The translations under genes and the position numbers were made by a program. This document shows, one piece after another, positions 1-8,630 of a stretch of 61,982 bases of DNA. Position 1 is the stretch's first letter. Every line of letters begins with the position of its first letter. The notes beneath the pieces are model-generated. The model was not told the origin of the DNA. It saw only the letters and a list, made by a program, of their open reading frames with translations, and ran no database searches. This DNA is from Leptolyngbya sp. CCY15150 (GTDB lineage Bacteria; Cyanobacteriota; Cyanobacteriia; RECH01), in assembly GCF_016888135.1 (NCBI RefSeq), contig NZ_JACSWB010000302.1, forward strand, positions 1-61,982, read 5' to 3'.

Positions 1-35
1 CTCTCAGTGATCTCAAGCTTGAATGGACGACTCAT
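1..35 (-). CDS. 5' end of an IS630-like transposase or HTH protein, cut by window edge
   Basis: Only the first 11 codons are inside the window, reading MSRPFKLEITE from an ATG at 35. A good Shine-Dalgarno (GGAGG) lies six bases upstream. The N-terminus resembles the start of cyanobacterial IS630-type transposase or orphan HTH proteins, which begin with a similar 'RPxKLEI' string. The rest of the gene lies to the left of the window, so the assignment rests on very little sequence. The IS1595-like fragment nearby makes a mobile-element margin plausible. Confidence 0.35.
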   Translation of the reverse strand, partial: MSRPFKLEITE

Positions 36-82
36 TTCTATCCTCCAGGATTGACCCTCCCTCTATTCTATGTCCCTTTAAA

Positions 83-649
83 TTAAATTGGTATAACTCT
101 TTCAAGTGCTTTCGAAACTAAATCATTGAAATTTTCTTCATCTGAGAGCCACTGGCAAACCTCTTCAGAGACTCTAGTTAATTCTTCAAGTTCATTAATT
201 GAGTCTTGAATTTCCTGAATTGCTTGAATAAAATGGTTCTCAAATTCTTTAGGAAAGTTTATGTCGTCAAAGATTTTCCTGGTTTTATCTAGGGTGCTCT
301 GTAAATGATAAGCAGTCTGGAGGTTTCTTGATTCCATTGCTTTTTCAAGCTCTATTTCTCGATGATTGAAGTCTTTTTCAAGTTTCCATTTTTCTTCCTT
401 AAAGGTGTTTTCGAGATTTGACTTCTCTACTCTAAGTTCATCCTCTATTTCCCTATTTACTGAAAAACCGGACATAGACATTAATGCCACCAAACCTCCG
501 CCTAAAAGATATTCGGTCAGCATTTTGTCAGATTCTGGCGAATCGTCTTTTAGCTTTCCCGCGTTGTGACCAACGAAAAAAAGTGAGCACCCTAGAAAAA
601 ACATCGCAATAACTGAAGTTCTGAATTTAAAAAGTTTAGATATGTCCAT
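83..649 (-). CDS. Hypothetical membrane-anchored coiled-coil protein (188 aa)
   Basis: No family is recognised. The protein has two hydrophobic segments, about residues 12-30 and 46-64. A long charged helical stretch rich in Glu and Lys (about 67-150) follows and looks like a coiled coil. The expected topology is a membrane anchor with a cytoplasmic coiled coil. The gene is AT-rich and contains no HIP1 site, unlike most of the window, and it lies between transposase remnants, so horizontal acquisition is likely. The start is the ATG at 649. Confidence 0.6.
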   Translation of the reverse strand: MDISKLFKFRTSVIAMFFLGCSLFFVGHNAGKLKDDSPESDKMLTEYLLGGGLVALMSMSGFSVNREIEDELRVEKSNLENTFKEEKWKLEKDFNHREIELEKAMESRNLQTAYHLQSTLDKTRKIFDDINFPKEFENHFIQAIQEIQDSINELEELTRVSEEVCQWLSDEENFNDLVSKALERVIPI

Positions 650-698
650 GGTATTCTCCTAAATCCTGGTATTTCCACAACCTACACAGCGAGTGAAT

Positions 699-1070
699 CT
701 ATTTCATATAGTTTGCGATCGCTCTCAGAATCAATTCATCCGTGAGCCGGGCTCTTTGAATGCGACGGATTAGTGTAGAGGAAGTGTTCTTGTTAACATC
801 AATCGCTTCAGCCAATTTCCTGACGCTGATATGTGGATTTTCGTCAAGAATGAGAGCAATTGCCTTGAACCACTTAGCCAGTGGAATATGGGTTCCGTGA
901 AATAGTGTGCCAACTGTAACACTATAGGCATTGAAACAAGTGTTACAGTGATACCTTCTTTCCTTTGTTATAGGCGTACTGTTAATCGATTGGCAATAGG
1001 GGCATTGAGGGGTTTGACCCCACAAAATAGTCTCTAGGTAACTACGGCATTCTTCTTCACTGCGTTCCAA
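699..1070 (-). pseudogene. IS1595-type transposase N-terminal remnant (zinc ribbon + HTH)
   Basis: The 123 residues contain a zinc ribbon with CPYC at about 22-25 and CNTC at about 42-45. A helix-turn-helix-like segment with the pattern 'SVRKLAEAIDVNKNTSSTLIRRI' in shortened form (about 82-104) follows. This is the DNA-binding N-terminal half of IS1595-family transposases. The catalytic DDE half (about 200 residues) is absent, because the frame ends soon after the HTH. The only in-frame start is a TTG, and a TAA lies three codons before it. It is therefore a truncated remnant, although a domesticated DNA-binding protein cannot be excluded. Confidence 0.6.
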
Positions 1071-1609
1071 TGCCGTGGCTTACCCTTACAGATGCCAAGC
1101 GTCTTGAGCACAACCATTGATTTAGCTGATGTTTGCCGTCTGATCAGTACAGTCCTTCACATAGAGACAGGAGAAAACTTTCAGCAAACTATAGTTAGAA
1201 TCTTTAACCTCATTACTTAAAAACAGTACAAGAAAAAGGATATCTCTTTGCAATACAGCGGCTAAAAACCGTGCATCCACTAAGTAGTTTTTTCATAGCA
1301 CGTGGTGTGAACAACTGCGCCACATTCCTTAGTTCTTTTGTACTCTTCCTTCCCTAGGATTTTTCAAGCCCAAGGTGTTACTAGAAATTCTGCGCAAGAA
1401 CATCATGACTTTCTAAGCAAGCTCACCTCTGAAATCTAACCAGGTACTCTACTCTAGGAGAGCGATCGCCCCCTCTTGCCTGTTAGCCTTCAAGTATTGC
1501 CCTCAAAGCACAGTAGTCGCCAAGGTCTACCACTCTTCTTGGCAATGTCAGTCATTCTTGATACAAAATTTGATACTCTAGTTCAAATATAGATTTGGGG
1601 GCGACTCGC
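1071..1609. other. Gene-free stretch between transposase remnant and guaB3
   Basis: No credible reading frame is seen on either strand. One HIP1 octamer lies near 1461. The 3' end is the presumed guaB3 promoter and leader, an AT-rich run at about 1560-1595 that directly precedes the gene. No convincing repeat, tRNA or riboswitch was recognised. Confidence 0.4.
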
Positions 1610-2773
1610 GTGACTATACAACTTGGTAGAGGCAAAACTGCTAGACGGGCTTATGGTATTGATGAAATTGCCCTCGTGCCAGGGACAAGAACCCTAGATC
1701 CGTCCCTAGCTGACACAAGCTGGAGCATGGGCGGCATTGAGCGTGAGATTCCCATCATTGCCAGTGCTATGGACGGCGTGATTGATGTGGGTATGGCGGT
1801 CAAGCTTTCTCAACTGGGAGCCTTGGGCGTGCTCAACCTAGAAGGCATCCAAACTCGCTACGACGATCCCAACCCCATCCTCGATCGCATCACCTCGGTG
1901 GGCAAGGATGAGTTTGTGCCCCTTATGCAAGAACTCTATGCGGAACCCGTCAAGCCAGAGTTGATCAAACGGCGCATTCAAGAAATTAAGGCTCAGGGAG
2001 GAATTGCTGCGGTTAGTATTACCCCAGTAGGTGCCACCCGATTTGGGGCTGCTATTGCCGAAGCTGGTGCAGATCTTGTGTTTGTTCAAGCAACCGTGGT
2101 GTCTACGGCTCACCTATCGCCGGAAACCGTAACGCCGCTGGATCTAGCTGACTTCTGCCGCGAGATGCCCATGCCTGTGGTGCTGGGCAACTGCGTGACC
2201 TATGACGTGACGCTGAACCTGATGAAGGCAGGTGCGGCGGGTGTCTTGGTGGGCATTGGCCCTGGTGCTGCCTGCACCTCTCGCGGTGTGTTGGGTGTGG
2301 GGGTTCCCCAAGCAACGGCCGTGGCCGACTGCGCCGCCGCTCGGGATGATTATTTCCAGGAAACAGGGCGCTATGTGCCGGTGATCGCTGATGGTGGTCT
2401 GGTGACCGGCGGCGATATTTGTAAATGTATTGCCTGCGGTGCTGATGCTGTGATGATCGGCTCTCCCTTTGCTCGGGCTCAAGAAGCGCCGGGCCGGGGT
2501 TTCCACTGGGGCATGGCCACCCCTAGCCCCGTTCTACCGCGCGGTACTCGCATTCGCGTGGGCACAACGGGCACGCTGGAACAAATCCTCCGGGGCCCAG
2601 CTCAACTCGACGATGGTACCCACAACTTCCTAGGGGCTCTGCAAACCAGCATGGGCACCCTCGGCGCAAAGGATATCCGCGAGATGCAGCAGGTGGAAGT
2701 AATCGTGGCACCCTCGCTGCTGACGGAAGGTAAGGTATACCAAAAAGCCCAGCAGCTTGGTATGGGTAAGTAG
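1610..2773 (+). CDS. guaB3: GuaB3-family IMP dehydrogenase-related protein
   Basis: This is a (beta/alpha)8-barrel enzyme of the IMP dehydrogenase/GMP reductase family, acting in cytoplasmic guanine nucleotide synthesis. The N-terminus reads QLGRGKTARRAYG, typical of the GuaB3 subgroup. There is no CBS pair in the middle, unlike classical GuaB. The phosphate-binding and active-site loop reads GPGAACTSRG, with the catalytic cysteine position before T-S-R. A second glycine-rich phosphate-binding stretch is ADGGLVTGGD. A TTG at 1595 gives 392 aa, but the GTG at 1610 gives 387 aa, the usual family length, and begins next to the conserved sequence, so 1610 is preferred. Family assignment is strong. 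Confidence 0.93.
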   Translation: MTIQLGRGKTARRAYGIDEIALVPGTRTLDPSLADTSWSMGGIEREIPIIASAMDGVIDVGMAVKLSQLGALGVLNLEGIQTRYDDPNPILDRITSVGKDEFVPLMQELYAEPVKPELIKRRIQEIKAQGGIAAVSITPVGATRFGAAIAEAGADLVFVQATVVSTAHLSPETVTPLDLADFCREMPMPVVLGNCVTYDVTLNLMKAGAAGVLVGIGPGAACTSRGVLGVGVPQATAVADCAAARDDYFQETGRYVPVIADGGLVTGGDICKCIACGADAVMIGSPFARAQEAPGRGFHWGMATPSPVLPRGTRIRVGTTGTLEQILRGPAQLDDGTHNFLGALQTSMGTLGAKDIREMQQVEVIVAPSLLTEGKVYQKAQQLGMGK

Positions 2774-2780
2774 TGCGCAA

Positions 2781-2827
2781 GTTTAGAGGATGCCTGAGTC
2801 ACGGCTGGACTTAGTTATCCTCTAAAC
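2781..2827. terminator. Perfect 11-bp inverted repeat after guaB3
   Basis: GTTTAGAGGAT at 2781-2791 is exactly complemented by ATCCTCTAAAC at 2817-2827, with a 25-base loop. It lies just after the guaB3 stop and before the 3' end of the convergent mgtE. There is no strong T-run on either side, so it is either a weak bidirectional terminator or an mRNA 3'-end stabiliser. Confidence 0.45.
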
Positions 2828-2863
2828 AGCAAGACTGGCAGCGATCGCCCTCTCATCGTCAAC

Positions 2864-4261
2864 CTAGAGTGGCAGAAGGCGATCGCTCAACACAACTCTA
2901 GCTACCATGAAGTAAATAAACACACCGAGCACATCTACAAGGGTGGTGATGAACGGAGCCGACATCAGCGCCGGATCTCGCTTGAGGAAATTGAACAGAA
3001 AGGGTAGGGCTGATCCAGCAAAGGAAGCCAGCATAGATATGGCAATGAGGCTAACCCCCACGACAATCGCCACACCCAAGTCACCCTGCAAGATATAGGC
3101 CCAGATGATGGTAATCACCGCCAGCATCCCACCGAGCATCGAGCCGGCTGCTAGTTCTCGTGAAATCACCCGTAGCCCCGATCGCAACGAAATCTCTTCC
3201 GTACTCAAACCACGAATCACCACTGTAGATGACTGGGCTCCAATATTTCCACCTGCACCAATGAGCAGCGGGATAAAGAAAGACAGAGCCACCACTGATT
3301 TCAAAACATCCTCTTGGGTATGCATGATGGTGCCCGTGAAGGTATTGGCCACCAGCAAAATCAGTAGCCAAACGACTCGCTGCCGGGCAATGGTAAACAA
3401 GTTCGTTTGGAAATAGCTTTCCTTACCTGTTTGCAGACCACCCAGGGTGTAAATATCTTCCGTGGTTTCTTCTTCAAGGACATCTAACACATCATCGACG
3501 GTGATGATGCCCACAAGGCGCTGCTCTCGATCGACCACGGGTAGTGCCGTCAGGTCGTATCGCTGAATAACCCGCGCCACCTCTTCTTGGTCGGTATCTG
3601 TGCTTACTGAGATCATCTCAGGCTTCATAATATCGCCAATCACTTGGTCGGGCTGAGCCAAAACCAACTCCCGCAGCGAGAGCACCCCTTTGAGGTGACG
3701 GCTGACGTCAATTACATAAAGGTAGTAGATGGTCTCGCTGATCGAGGCAAAGTTGCGCACCTGTTGAATCGTCTCGGCGGCAGTGGTAGCTTCTCGGATA
3801 GCCACATAGCGGGGGGTCATCATCCGACCGGCTGTCTCGGGAGGGTAGCCCAGCAGCAGCGAGGTAATCTGGCGTTCTTCAGCGCTGAGCTGTTCGATCA
3901 AGATGCGCACCAGTTTGGCCGGTAGTTCATCCATCAGCCGCACGCGATCGTCGGGCGACATGCGGCCAAAAATATCTACCACCTCTTGGCGCTTGAAGGT
4001 TTCTAGCAGCGCCTGCTGAGTATTGGGTTCCAGATACTCATAGACTTCTAACGCTTCATCTTTGGAGAGCAGCCGAAAAGCGATCGCCCGCATGGTTTCA
4101 GGCAGCCCATCAATGGCCTCCGCCACATCCACAGGTTCCACCGGCTTGAGCAGAAGTTTCACGCCCTCTACGTTGTTTTGCTCTAGCAGGTTGTAGAGTT
4201 GTTTTTGAACCAACTGTTGAAATTCTGCCCGGGTCATGTCTTCTCTAGCTTGGTTCGTCAT
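2864..4261 (-). CDS. mgtE: Magnesium transporter MgtE
   Basis: This is an Mg2+ channel/transporter of the inner membrane. The 465 residues show the canonical order: a cytoplasmic helical MgtE N-domain (about 20-130), two CBS domains (about 135-255) that sense Mg2+ and close the pore, a linking plug helix, and five membrane helices from about 288 to the end. The pore family signature GAGGNIGAQSSTVVIRGL is present. Length matches the family norm. The start ATG at 4261 faces the divergent SbcC-like gene. A small bulged hairpin (GCCTCTAAAC/GTTTAGGC, 4269-4295) lies in the leader and could be regulatory. No M-box was recognised. Confidence 0.95.
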   Translation of the reverse strand: MTNQAREDMTRAEFQQLVQKQLYNLLEQNNVEGVKLLLKPVEPVDVAEAIDGLPETMRAIAFRLLSKDEALEVYEYLEPNTQQALLETFKRQEVVDIFGRMSPDDRVRLMDELPAKLVRILIEQLSAEERQITSLLLGYPPETAGRMMTPRYVAIREATTAAETIQQVRNFASISETIYYLYVIDVSRHLKGVLSLRELVLAQPDQVIGDIMKPEMISVSTDTDQEEVARVIQRYDLTALPVVDREQRLVGIITVDDVLDVLEEETTEDIYTLGGLQTGKESYFQTNLFTIARQRVVWLLILLVANTFTGTIMHTQEDVLKSVVALSFFIPLLIGAGGNIGAQSSTVVIRGLSTEEISLRSGLRVISRELAAGSMLGGMLAVITIIWAYILQGDLGVAIVVGVSLIAISMLASFAGSALPFLFNFLKRDPALMSAPFITTLVDVLGVFIYFMVARVVLSDRLLPL

Positions 4262-4468
4262 GAATACTGCCTCTAAACGTCACGGAGTTTAGGCGAAAAC
4301 TATCCGGGTTGATAGACTACCTAGACGATGGTACACCGCTGATCCCATGCTAGGAAGAGACTTGACAAAGCTGCTCTGTCTCAGGTGTTGAATCAGCATC
4401 ACGTCGGTATAGAGCGATCGCCCTTCAACATCTGTTCTAGACTAGAAACCACGATGACATGCTAGCCT

Positions 4469-7213
4469 ATGCAGATTCTCTCCGTTACTCTGACGAATTT
4501 CAAAACTCACCAAGATCGCCATTTTGTGTTCCAGCCAGGGGTCAATACCATCTGTGGAGAAAATGGAGCGGGCAAAACTAGCATCGTGGAGGCGATCGCT
4601 TGGGTACTTTTCAATTACCGTGGGTCGTATAAAAACGAAGACCTCATCCGCAACGGTCAAAGCAGTGCCCAAGTGGCGGTGGAGTTTGTATCCAGCCACG
4701 ATGAGCGCACCTATCAAGTTCAGCGCTGCACCACCAAGGGCTATCGCCTGTATGATCCACAGCTTGATCACGTTCTCAACTATCGCCACATTGAAGACGA
4801 AGTCACCCCTTGGCTACGGCAGCAGCTAGGCATCGCCCCTGGCATTGATCTAGGCCAGCTTTTTGCCAATACCATCGGCGTGCCCCAAGGCACCGTCACT
4901 GCTGACTTTTTGCAGCCGCCCACCCAGCGCAAGCAGATTTTTGACGCCATCCTCAAAGTCGAAGAATTTCGCTTGGTCTACAAAGAAACCGGCGCATTGG
5001 AAAAGTATGCCAAGGCTGAACTCGATCAGGTGAAGCAGGCGATCGCTCAATACAACGAAAGTCTAGAGCCTTTGCCAGAACTGCAGTCCCGGCAAGCAGC
5101 CTTAGTTGAAGCGATCGCCCAAGATGAAACTCACCTGGCAGCCCTAGAGCAAGAGTTGGCGCAGCTTGAACAACGCCAAGCGGCCATCCAGCAGCAGCAG
5201 CAGCAGTTGCAAACCCTCACGGCCCAGAAGCAAGCGATCGCCGCCCAAGTTGAGGCGAAACAAAGCGCCCTGAAGATTTTAGAGCAAGCACTCCAGACAG
5301 CTCAGCAGGCAGCCAACCTCTGTGCAGACAATCGGGAGAGCTACGACCTTGTCCTGCAGGCAGAACAGAGGCTTGCCGATCTGGAACAACAGCGCAAACA
5401 GCGCCACCAACTGCAAAGCCAGCGGCAAGATCTCCAGCGCCAGCTCACCCTAGGGCAAAATCAACTGACCCGCTATGCCCTGCAGCTTGAGCAGGTTGAA
5501 AAAGCTGAGCAAGACTGCGATCGCCTGCAGCCGTTCCTCGAAACCCAGCGCCAGCTAGAAGAACAGCAGCAGCACATCGATCAACAGATCCAGGCCCTCA
5601 GCGCCCAAACCGTTGAGTTTCAAAGTCTAGAACAGCACCTGAACCGTTTGCGGGGCCAGTGGAAGCAGGTATCCCAGGAGATCGATCGCATCCAGCCCTT
5701 TGAAGCAGCGATCGCAGAGATCCCCAACCAAGAACACCAGCGCGATCGCCTCCAGCAACAGTTGAGCCGGGTAGAAGCCGCTAAACAATTTGAAGCCGAG
5801 CTGCGGCACCTGGTCACCCATACCCAAACCCAACGGCAGCCCCACCTCGATCGCATTCAGGCAGGAGTCGCCTTACTGCGCCAGCTTCCGCCCGATGCCA
5901 CCCTGCAAGCGGCGATCGCTAGCATCGAAGCCGATAGGGACTTGACCGCCGATCTGATCACCGCCCTGCAGGGCATTCTCTCGGAGTTGGGAGAGCAGGT
6001 GTCGGCGATCGCCCTGGGGCAGCAGTTGACCCAGGTCACCCAAGCCTTGGATCAGGCCTATCGTCAGCGGGCTGAGGTGGCCACCTTGGAGGAGAAGCGC
6101 CATCGCTTGGTGGATTTGAAAACCGAGGGTGAACAAACGCGATCGCACCTAGAGCAGTTGACCCAGCAGCTTGCCCAGCTCACACCCTTGCAGACCGAGC
6201 GATCGCACCTGGCCCAGCAGCTTACTGCCCTAGACAATCCCCGCGCCCGCCATCAGGTGCTCACCCAAGAGCTCCAGCGCCGGCCGGCCCTGCTTCAGGA
6301 TCAGCAGGCCGCCCAAGAGCAAGTAGCCAAGGTAGAAGATGCGATCGCCGCTTTAGATCTACAGCTGATCCCCTTTGCCCAGCTCGATAGGGATCTTGAA
6401 CACCAGCAGCAGCAGCGCCAGCAGCACCAGGCCGGGTATTTAGCCTATCTGCGCTACCGCAACGATGCGGATCAGGTGCCCAAACGTCAGGCTGACCTAG
6501 AGCAAGCGATCGCCGATCTGCAGCAGAGTCAAGACGCAGCCCAGGCGATCGAGCAACAGTACCAAACCCTGATGCAGGACTATGATGCCGAAGCCGCCGA
6601 GCATCTGCGCAGCCGCTACGAAGCCACCCGTCGTCAGGTCGATCGCCTCTCGGGAAGTTTGCCCCAGCAGCGTCAGCGCCAGGCGGAATTAGCTGAGCAG
6701 GTGCAAACCCTGATGGAGTTGGCCCATAAGCGCGATCAGGCTGAGGTTGATCTCAAAACCAAGGAACGAATCAAGCGCCTGATTAGCTTTGCCCGCAAGG
6801 TCTACAAAGAAGCTGGGCCGAGGATTACAGAGCGCTACGTACAAACGGTTTCTCAAGAAGCCGATCGCCTGTTTCGAGAACTGCTGAATCGTCCTAATGT
6901 GGCCCTGGAATGGACGCGGGACTATGACATTGTGGTGCAAGAAGGAGCCCACAACCGACGGTTTATGAACCTCTCCGGCGGCGAGCAAATGTGTGCGGCC
7001 TTGTCCGTGCGCCTGGCTCTGCTGCGAGTGTTTGCAGAAATTGACATTGCTTTCTTTGATGAACCGACCACCAATATGGATCGTCCCCGCCGTCGCCATT
7101 TGGCGGAAGCGATCGCCAACCTAAAATCGTTCCAACAACTGTTTGTGATTAGTCACGATGACACCTTCGAGCAGGTCACCGAACATGTGATCTTCGTAGA
7201 ACGCCTCGCCTAG
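4469..7213 (+). CDS. SbcC/Rad50-like SMC-family ATPase without zinc hook
   Basis: The head domains are clear. Walker A is GENGAGKTS (about 30-38), the ABC signature is LSGGEQ (about 833-838), and Walker B is FFDEPTTNMD (about 862-871) followed by the H-loop SHDD. Between them lie about 600 residues of Gln/Glu-rich coiled coil. SbcC and Rad50 normally dimerise through a CxxC zinc hook at the coil apex, but no CxxC is seen here. At 914 aa it is shorter than E. coli SbcC (1048). No sbcD/mre11 is adjacent. Instead an Fe-S PD-(D/E)XK nuclease starts 34 bp downstream. The likely role is DNA end processing or repair. The partner relation is inferred from proximity. Confidence 0.85.
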   Translation: MQILSVTLTNFKTHQDRHFVFQPGVNTICGENGAGKTSIVEAIAWVLFNYRGSYKNEDLIRNGQSSAQVAVEFVSSHDERTYQVQRCTTKGYRLYDPQLDHVLNYRHIEDEVTPWLRQQLGIAPGIDLGQLFANTIGVPQGTVTADFLQPPTQRKQIFDAILKVEEFRLVYKETGALEKYAKAELDQVKQAIAQYNESLEPLPELQSRQAALVEAIAQDETHLAALEQELAQLEQRQAAIQQQQQQLQTLTAQKQAIAAQVEAKQSALKILEQALQTAQQAANLCADNRESYDLVLQAEQRLADLEQQRKQRHQLQSQRQDLQRQLTLGQNQLTRYALQLEQVEKAEQDCDRLQPFLETQRQLEEQQQHIDQQIQALSAQTVEFQSLEQHLNRLRGQWKQVSQEIDRIQPFEAAIAEIPNQEHQRDRLQQQLSRVEAAKQFEAELRHLVTHTQTQRQPHLDRIQAGVALLRQLPPDATLQAAIASIEADRDLTADLITALQGILSELGEQVSAIALGQQLTQVTQALDQAYRQRAEVATLEEKRHRLVDLKTEGEQTRSHLEQLTQQLAQLTPLQTERSHLAQQLTALDNPRARHQVLTQELQRRPALLQDQQAAQEQVAKVEDAIAALDLQLIPFAQLDRDLEHQQQQRQQHQAGYLAYLRYRNDADQVPKRQADLEQAIADLQQSQDAAQAIEQQYQTLMQDYDAEAAEHLRSRYEATRRQVDRLSGSLPQQRQRQAELAEQVQTLMELAHKRDQAEVDLKTKERIKRLISFARKVYKEAGPRITERYVQTVSQEADRLFRELLNRPNVALEWTRDYDIVVQEGAHNRRFMNLSGGEQMCAALSVRLALLRVFAEIDIAFFDEPTTNMDRPRRRHLAEAIANLKSFQQLFVISHDDTFEQVTEHVIFVERLA

Positions 7214-7247
7214 GTGCCGTCCCTGTCCCGTTACCCCACCGACCCCC

Positions 7248-8027
7248 ATGCCGCTCCAGCTTTCCCAAAGTGCGCTGACTGTCCTCAGTCTCTGCCAACG
7301 AAAATTTCAGCATATCTATTGGGATCAGCTCAGTGGCCTGATGCCCATGGAACAGCGATCGCACCTAGAGTGGGGCAGCCGCTTCCACCACCTCATGCAG
7401 CAACGGGATCTAGGGCTACCGCTCCATGCCAATCCCGCCGATGATCTCTCCTTCTACCGCTGCATGGAGGCCCTGGTGAAGACCGTCCCCCAGATCTTTG
7501 ACCCCAACGCTTGGCGCGATCGCCTCAGCGAACATCGGCGCACCCTGCGTCTAGGCGATGCCGTCTTCACCGCCGTCTATGACCTGCTGCTGCTGGGGGA
7601 CGACCAAGCCCAGATTATTGACTGGAAAACCTACCCCCGTCCCCAACAGTCCCACTGGCTCTCCCAACATTGGCAAACCCGCCTCTATCCCTTTGTCCTC
7701 GCTGAAACCAGCGCCTACCGTCCCGACCAAATCAGCATGACCTACTGGTTTGTGCAGCCCTATTTGACGGAACCAATCCCCCAATCCATCGCCTTCCCCT
7801 ACAGCGCAGCCCAACACGAGCAGACCCGCCAAAGCTTAACCACGCTGGTGGAACACCTAACGGCTAGCCTAGCGGCCTACCAAGAGGGACAACCCCTGCC
7901 CCAGCTACCCGAAGGATCCTCTGCCTGTGAAGACTGCCCCTTTGCCCTTCGCTGCCAGCGCGGTGCCTACGCCATCGATACGCCAGCACTGCCCCCTCTC
8001 ACCGATATTGCTGAAGTCGTTCTTTGA
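7248..8027 (+). CDS. PD-(D/E)XK nuclease with C-terminal Fe-S cysteines (RecB/Cas4/AddB-like)
   Basis: This 259-aa protein has the RecB-family nuclease core: a histidine in GSRFHHLMQQ (motif I), an aspartate in the VYDLLLLGDD strand, IIDWKTY as the D-x-K catalytic strand, and WQTRLYPFVL as the Q/Y motif. One N-terminal cysteine (LSLCQRKFQ) and a C-terminal CEDCPFALRC cluster match the four-cysteine 4Fe-4S arrangement of AddB- and Cas4-type nucleases. No helicase domain is fused. It starts 34 bp after the SbcC-like ATPase on the same strand, so the two are probably co-transcribed. No Cas genes or CRISPR array are in the window, so a Cas4 role is not supported. Confidence 0.85.
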   Translation: MPLQLSQSALTVLSLCQRKFQHIYWDQLSGLMPMEQRSHLEWGSRFHHLMQQRDLGLPLHANPADDLSFYRCMEALVKTVPQIFDPNAWRDRLSEHRRTLRLGDAVFTAVYDLLLLGDDQAQIIDWKTYPRPQQSHWLSQHWQTRLYPFVLAETSAYRPDQISMTYWFVQPYLTEPIPQSIAFPYSAAQHEQTRQSLTTLVEHLTASLAAYQEGQPLPQLPEGSSACEDCPFALRCQRGAYAIDTPALPPLTDIAEVVL

Positions 8028-8150
8028 ACATCTTCCTAGACAGGTCGTTGAGACTTCCTACCCCGCGTTTTACAATGGAGGAGAACTGATTAAAATTTGT
8101 AACTAAATTCGCTCGATCAAGCGACGGCGGTTGCTGAGGAGAACAACACT

Positions 8151-8369
8151 ATGAATCCAGCCGATATTAACTGTGTAGAAGCCTGCGTAAACGGGTGCGT
8201 CTTAGGGGATCAGTGCCCCAATCTAGAGTATCGGGCCCAGGCCTCCCAATTTATTGCCAGTACATCCCTTGATGACATGCTGGCGATCGCTGAAGAAGCG
8301 GTGCGCAAAAAAACCTTAGAAAGAGTGTCAGAAGCCCCCCAATGGGTCTTTCCAGAGGATGGCGTCTAG
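8151..8369 (+). CDS. Small cysteine-containing cyanobacterial protein (72 aa)
   Basis: This is a conserved-looking small protein of unknown function. The first 25 residues contain four cysteines (INCVEACVNGCVLGDQC), possibly a metal or redox site. An amphipathic helix follows. A Shine-Dalgarno (GAGGAG) precedes the ATG. It is separated from the nuclease gene by about 120 bp containing its own AT-rich promoter-like segment, so it is probably transcribed independently. Confidence 0.65.
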   Translation: MNPADINCVEACVNGCVLGDQCPNLEYRAQASQFIASTSLDDMLAIAEEAVRKKTLERVSEAPQWVFPEDGV

Positions 8370-8426
8370 GGGCTCCTGTCTGGAACTGAGCTTGGCACGG
8401 GCTTGGTAGGGTCTGGAGAGATTGCC

Positions 8427-8624
8427 CTAACCATCGGGAAACTGCCAGCAATTCAGCCACTCGATGTGACGACTGCCGCAGGTGCAGGCCTCTGGCCCCG
8501 ACGCCACCCATTCTCGGTCACACTGGCGGCAGTGACAGAGCACATTGTTTCGACTGGCCTCCGCAAGACGCGATCGCCATGCCCGACGATCGTCTTCACT
8601 TAGATAGAAGGTATCCTCGGCCAT
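8427..8624 (-). CDS. Small zinc-ribbon-like protein (65 aa)
   Basis: The 65-residue protein carries CHCRQC and CTCG cysteine pairs about 17 residues apart, consistent with a zinc ribbon or rubredoxin-like knuckle. The start ATG lies 6 bp after the Crp/Fnr stop on the same strand, so the two form a transcription unit. The function is unknown. The close coupling suggests a role linked to that regulator's regulon. Confidence 0.65.
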   Translation of the reverse strand: MAEDTFYLSEDDRRAWRSRLAEASRNNVLCHCRQCDREWVASGPEACTCGSRHIEWLNCWQFPDG

Positions 8625-8630
8625 GGTTCT

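Noticed and set aside
4262-4320. M-box Mg2+ riboswitch before mgtE
   Set aside because: Only a small bulged hairpin is present; the conserved M-box segments are not seen.
5620-6148. Long open frames on the minus strand inside the SbcC-like gene, and similar ones across the window
   Set aside because: They are shadows of GC-rich, repeat-coding sequence with no family features or ribosome sites.
7248-8027. Cas4
   Set aside because: No cas genes or CRISPR array anywhere in the window; the Fe-S nuclease core is shared with AddB/RecB-like proteins.
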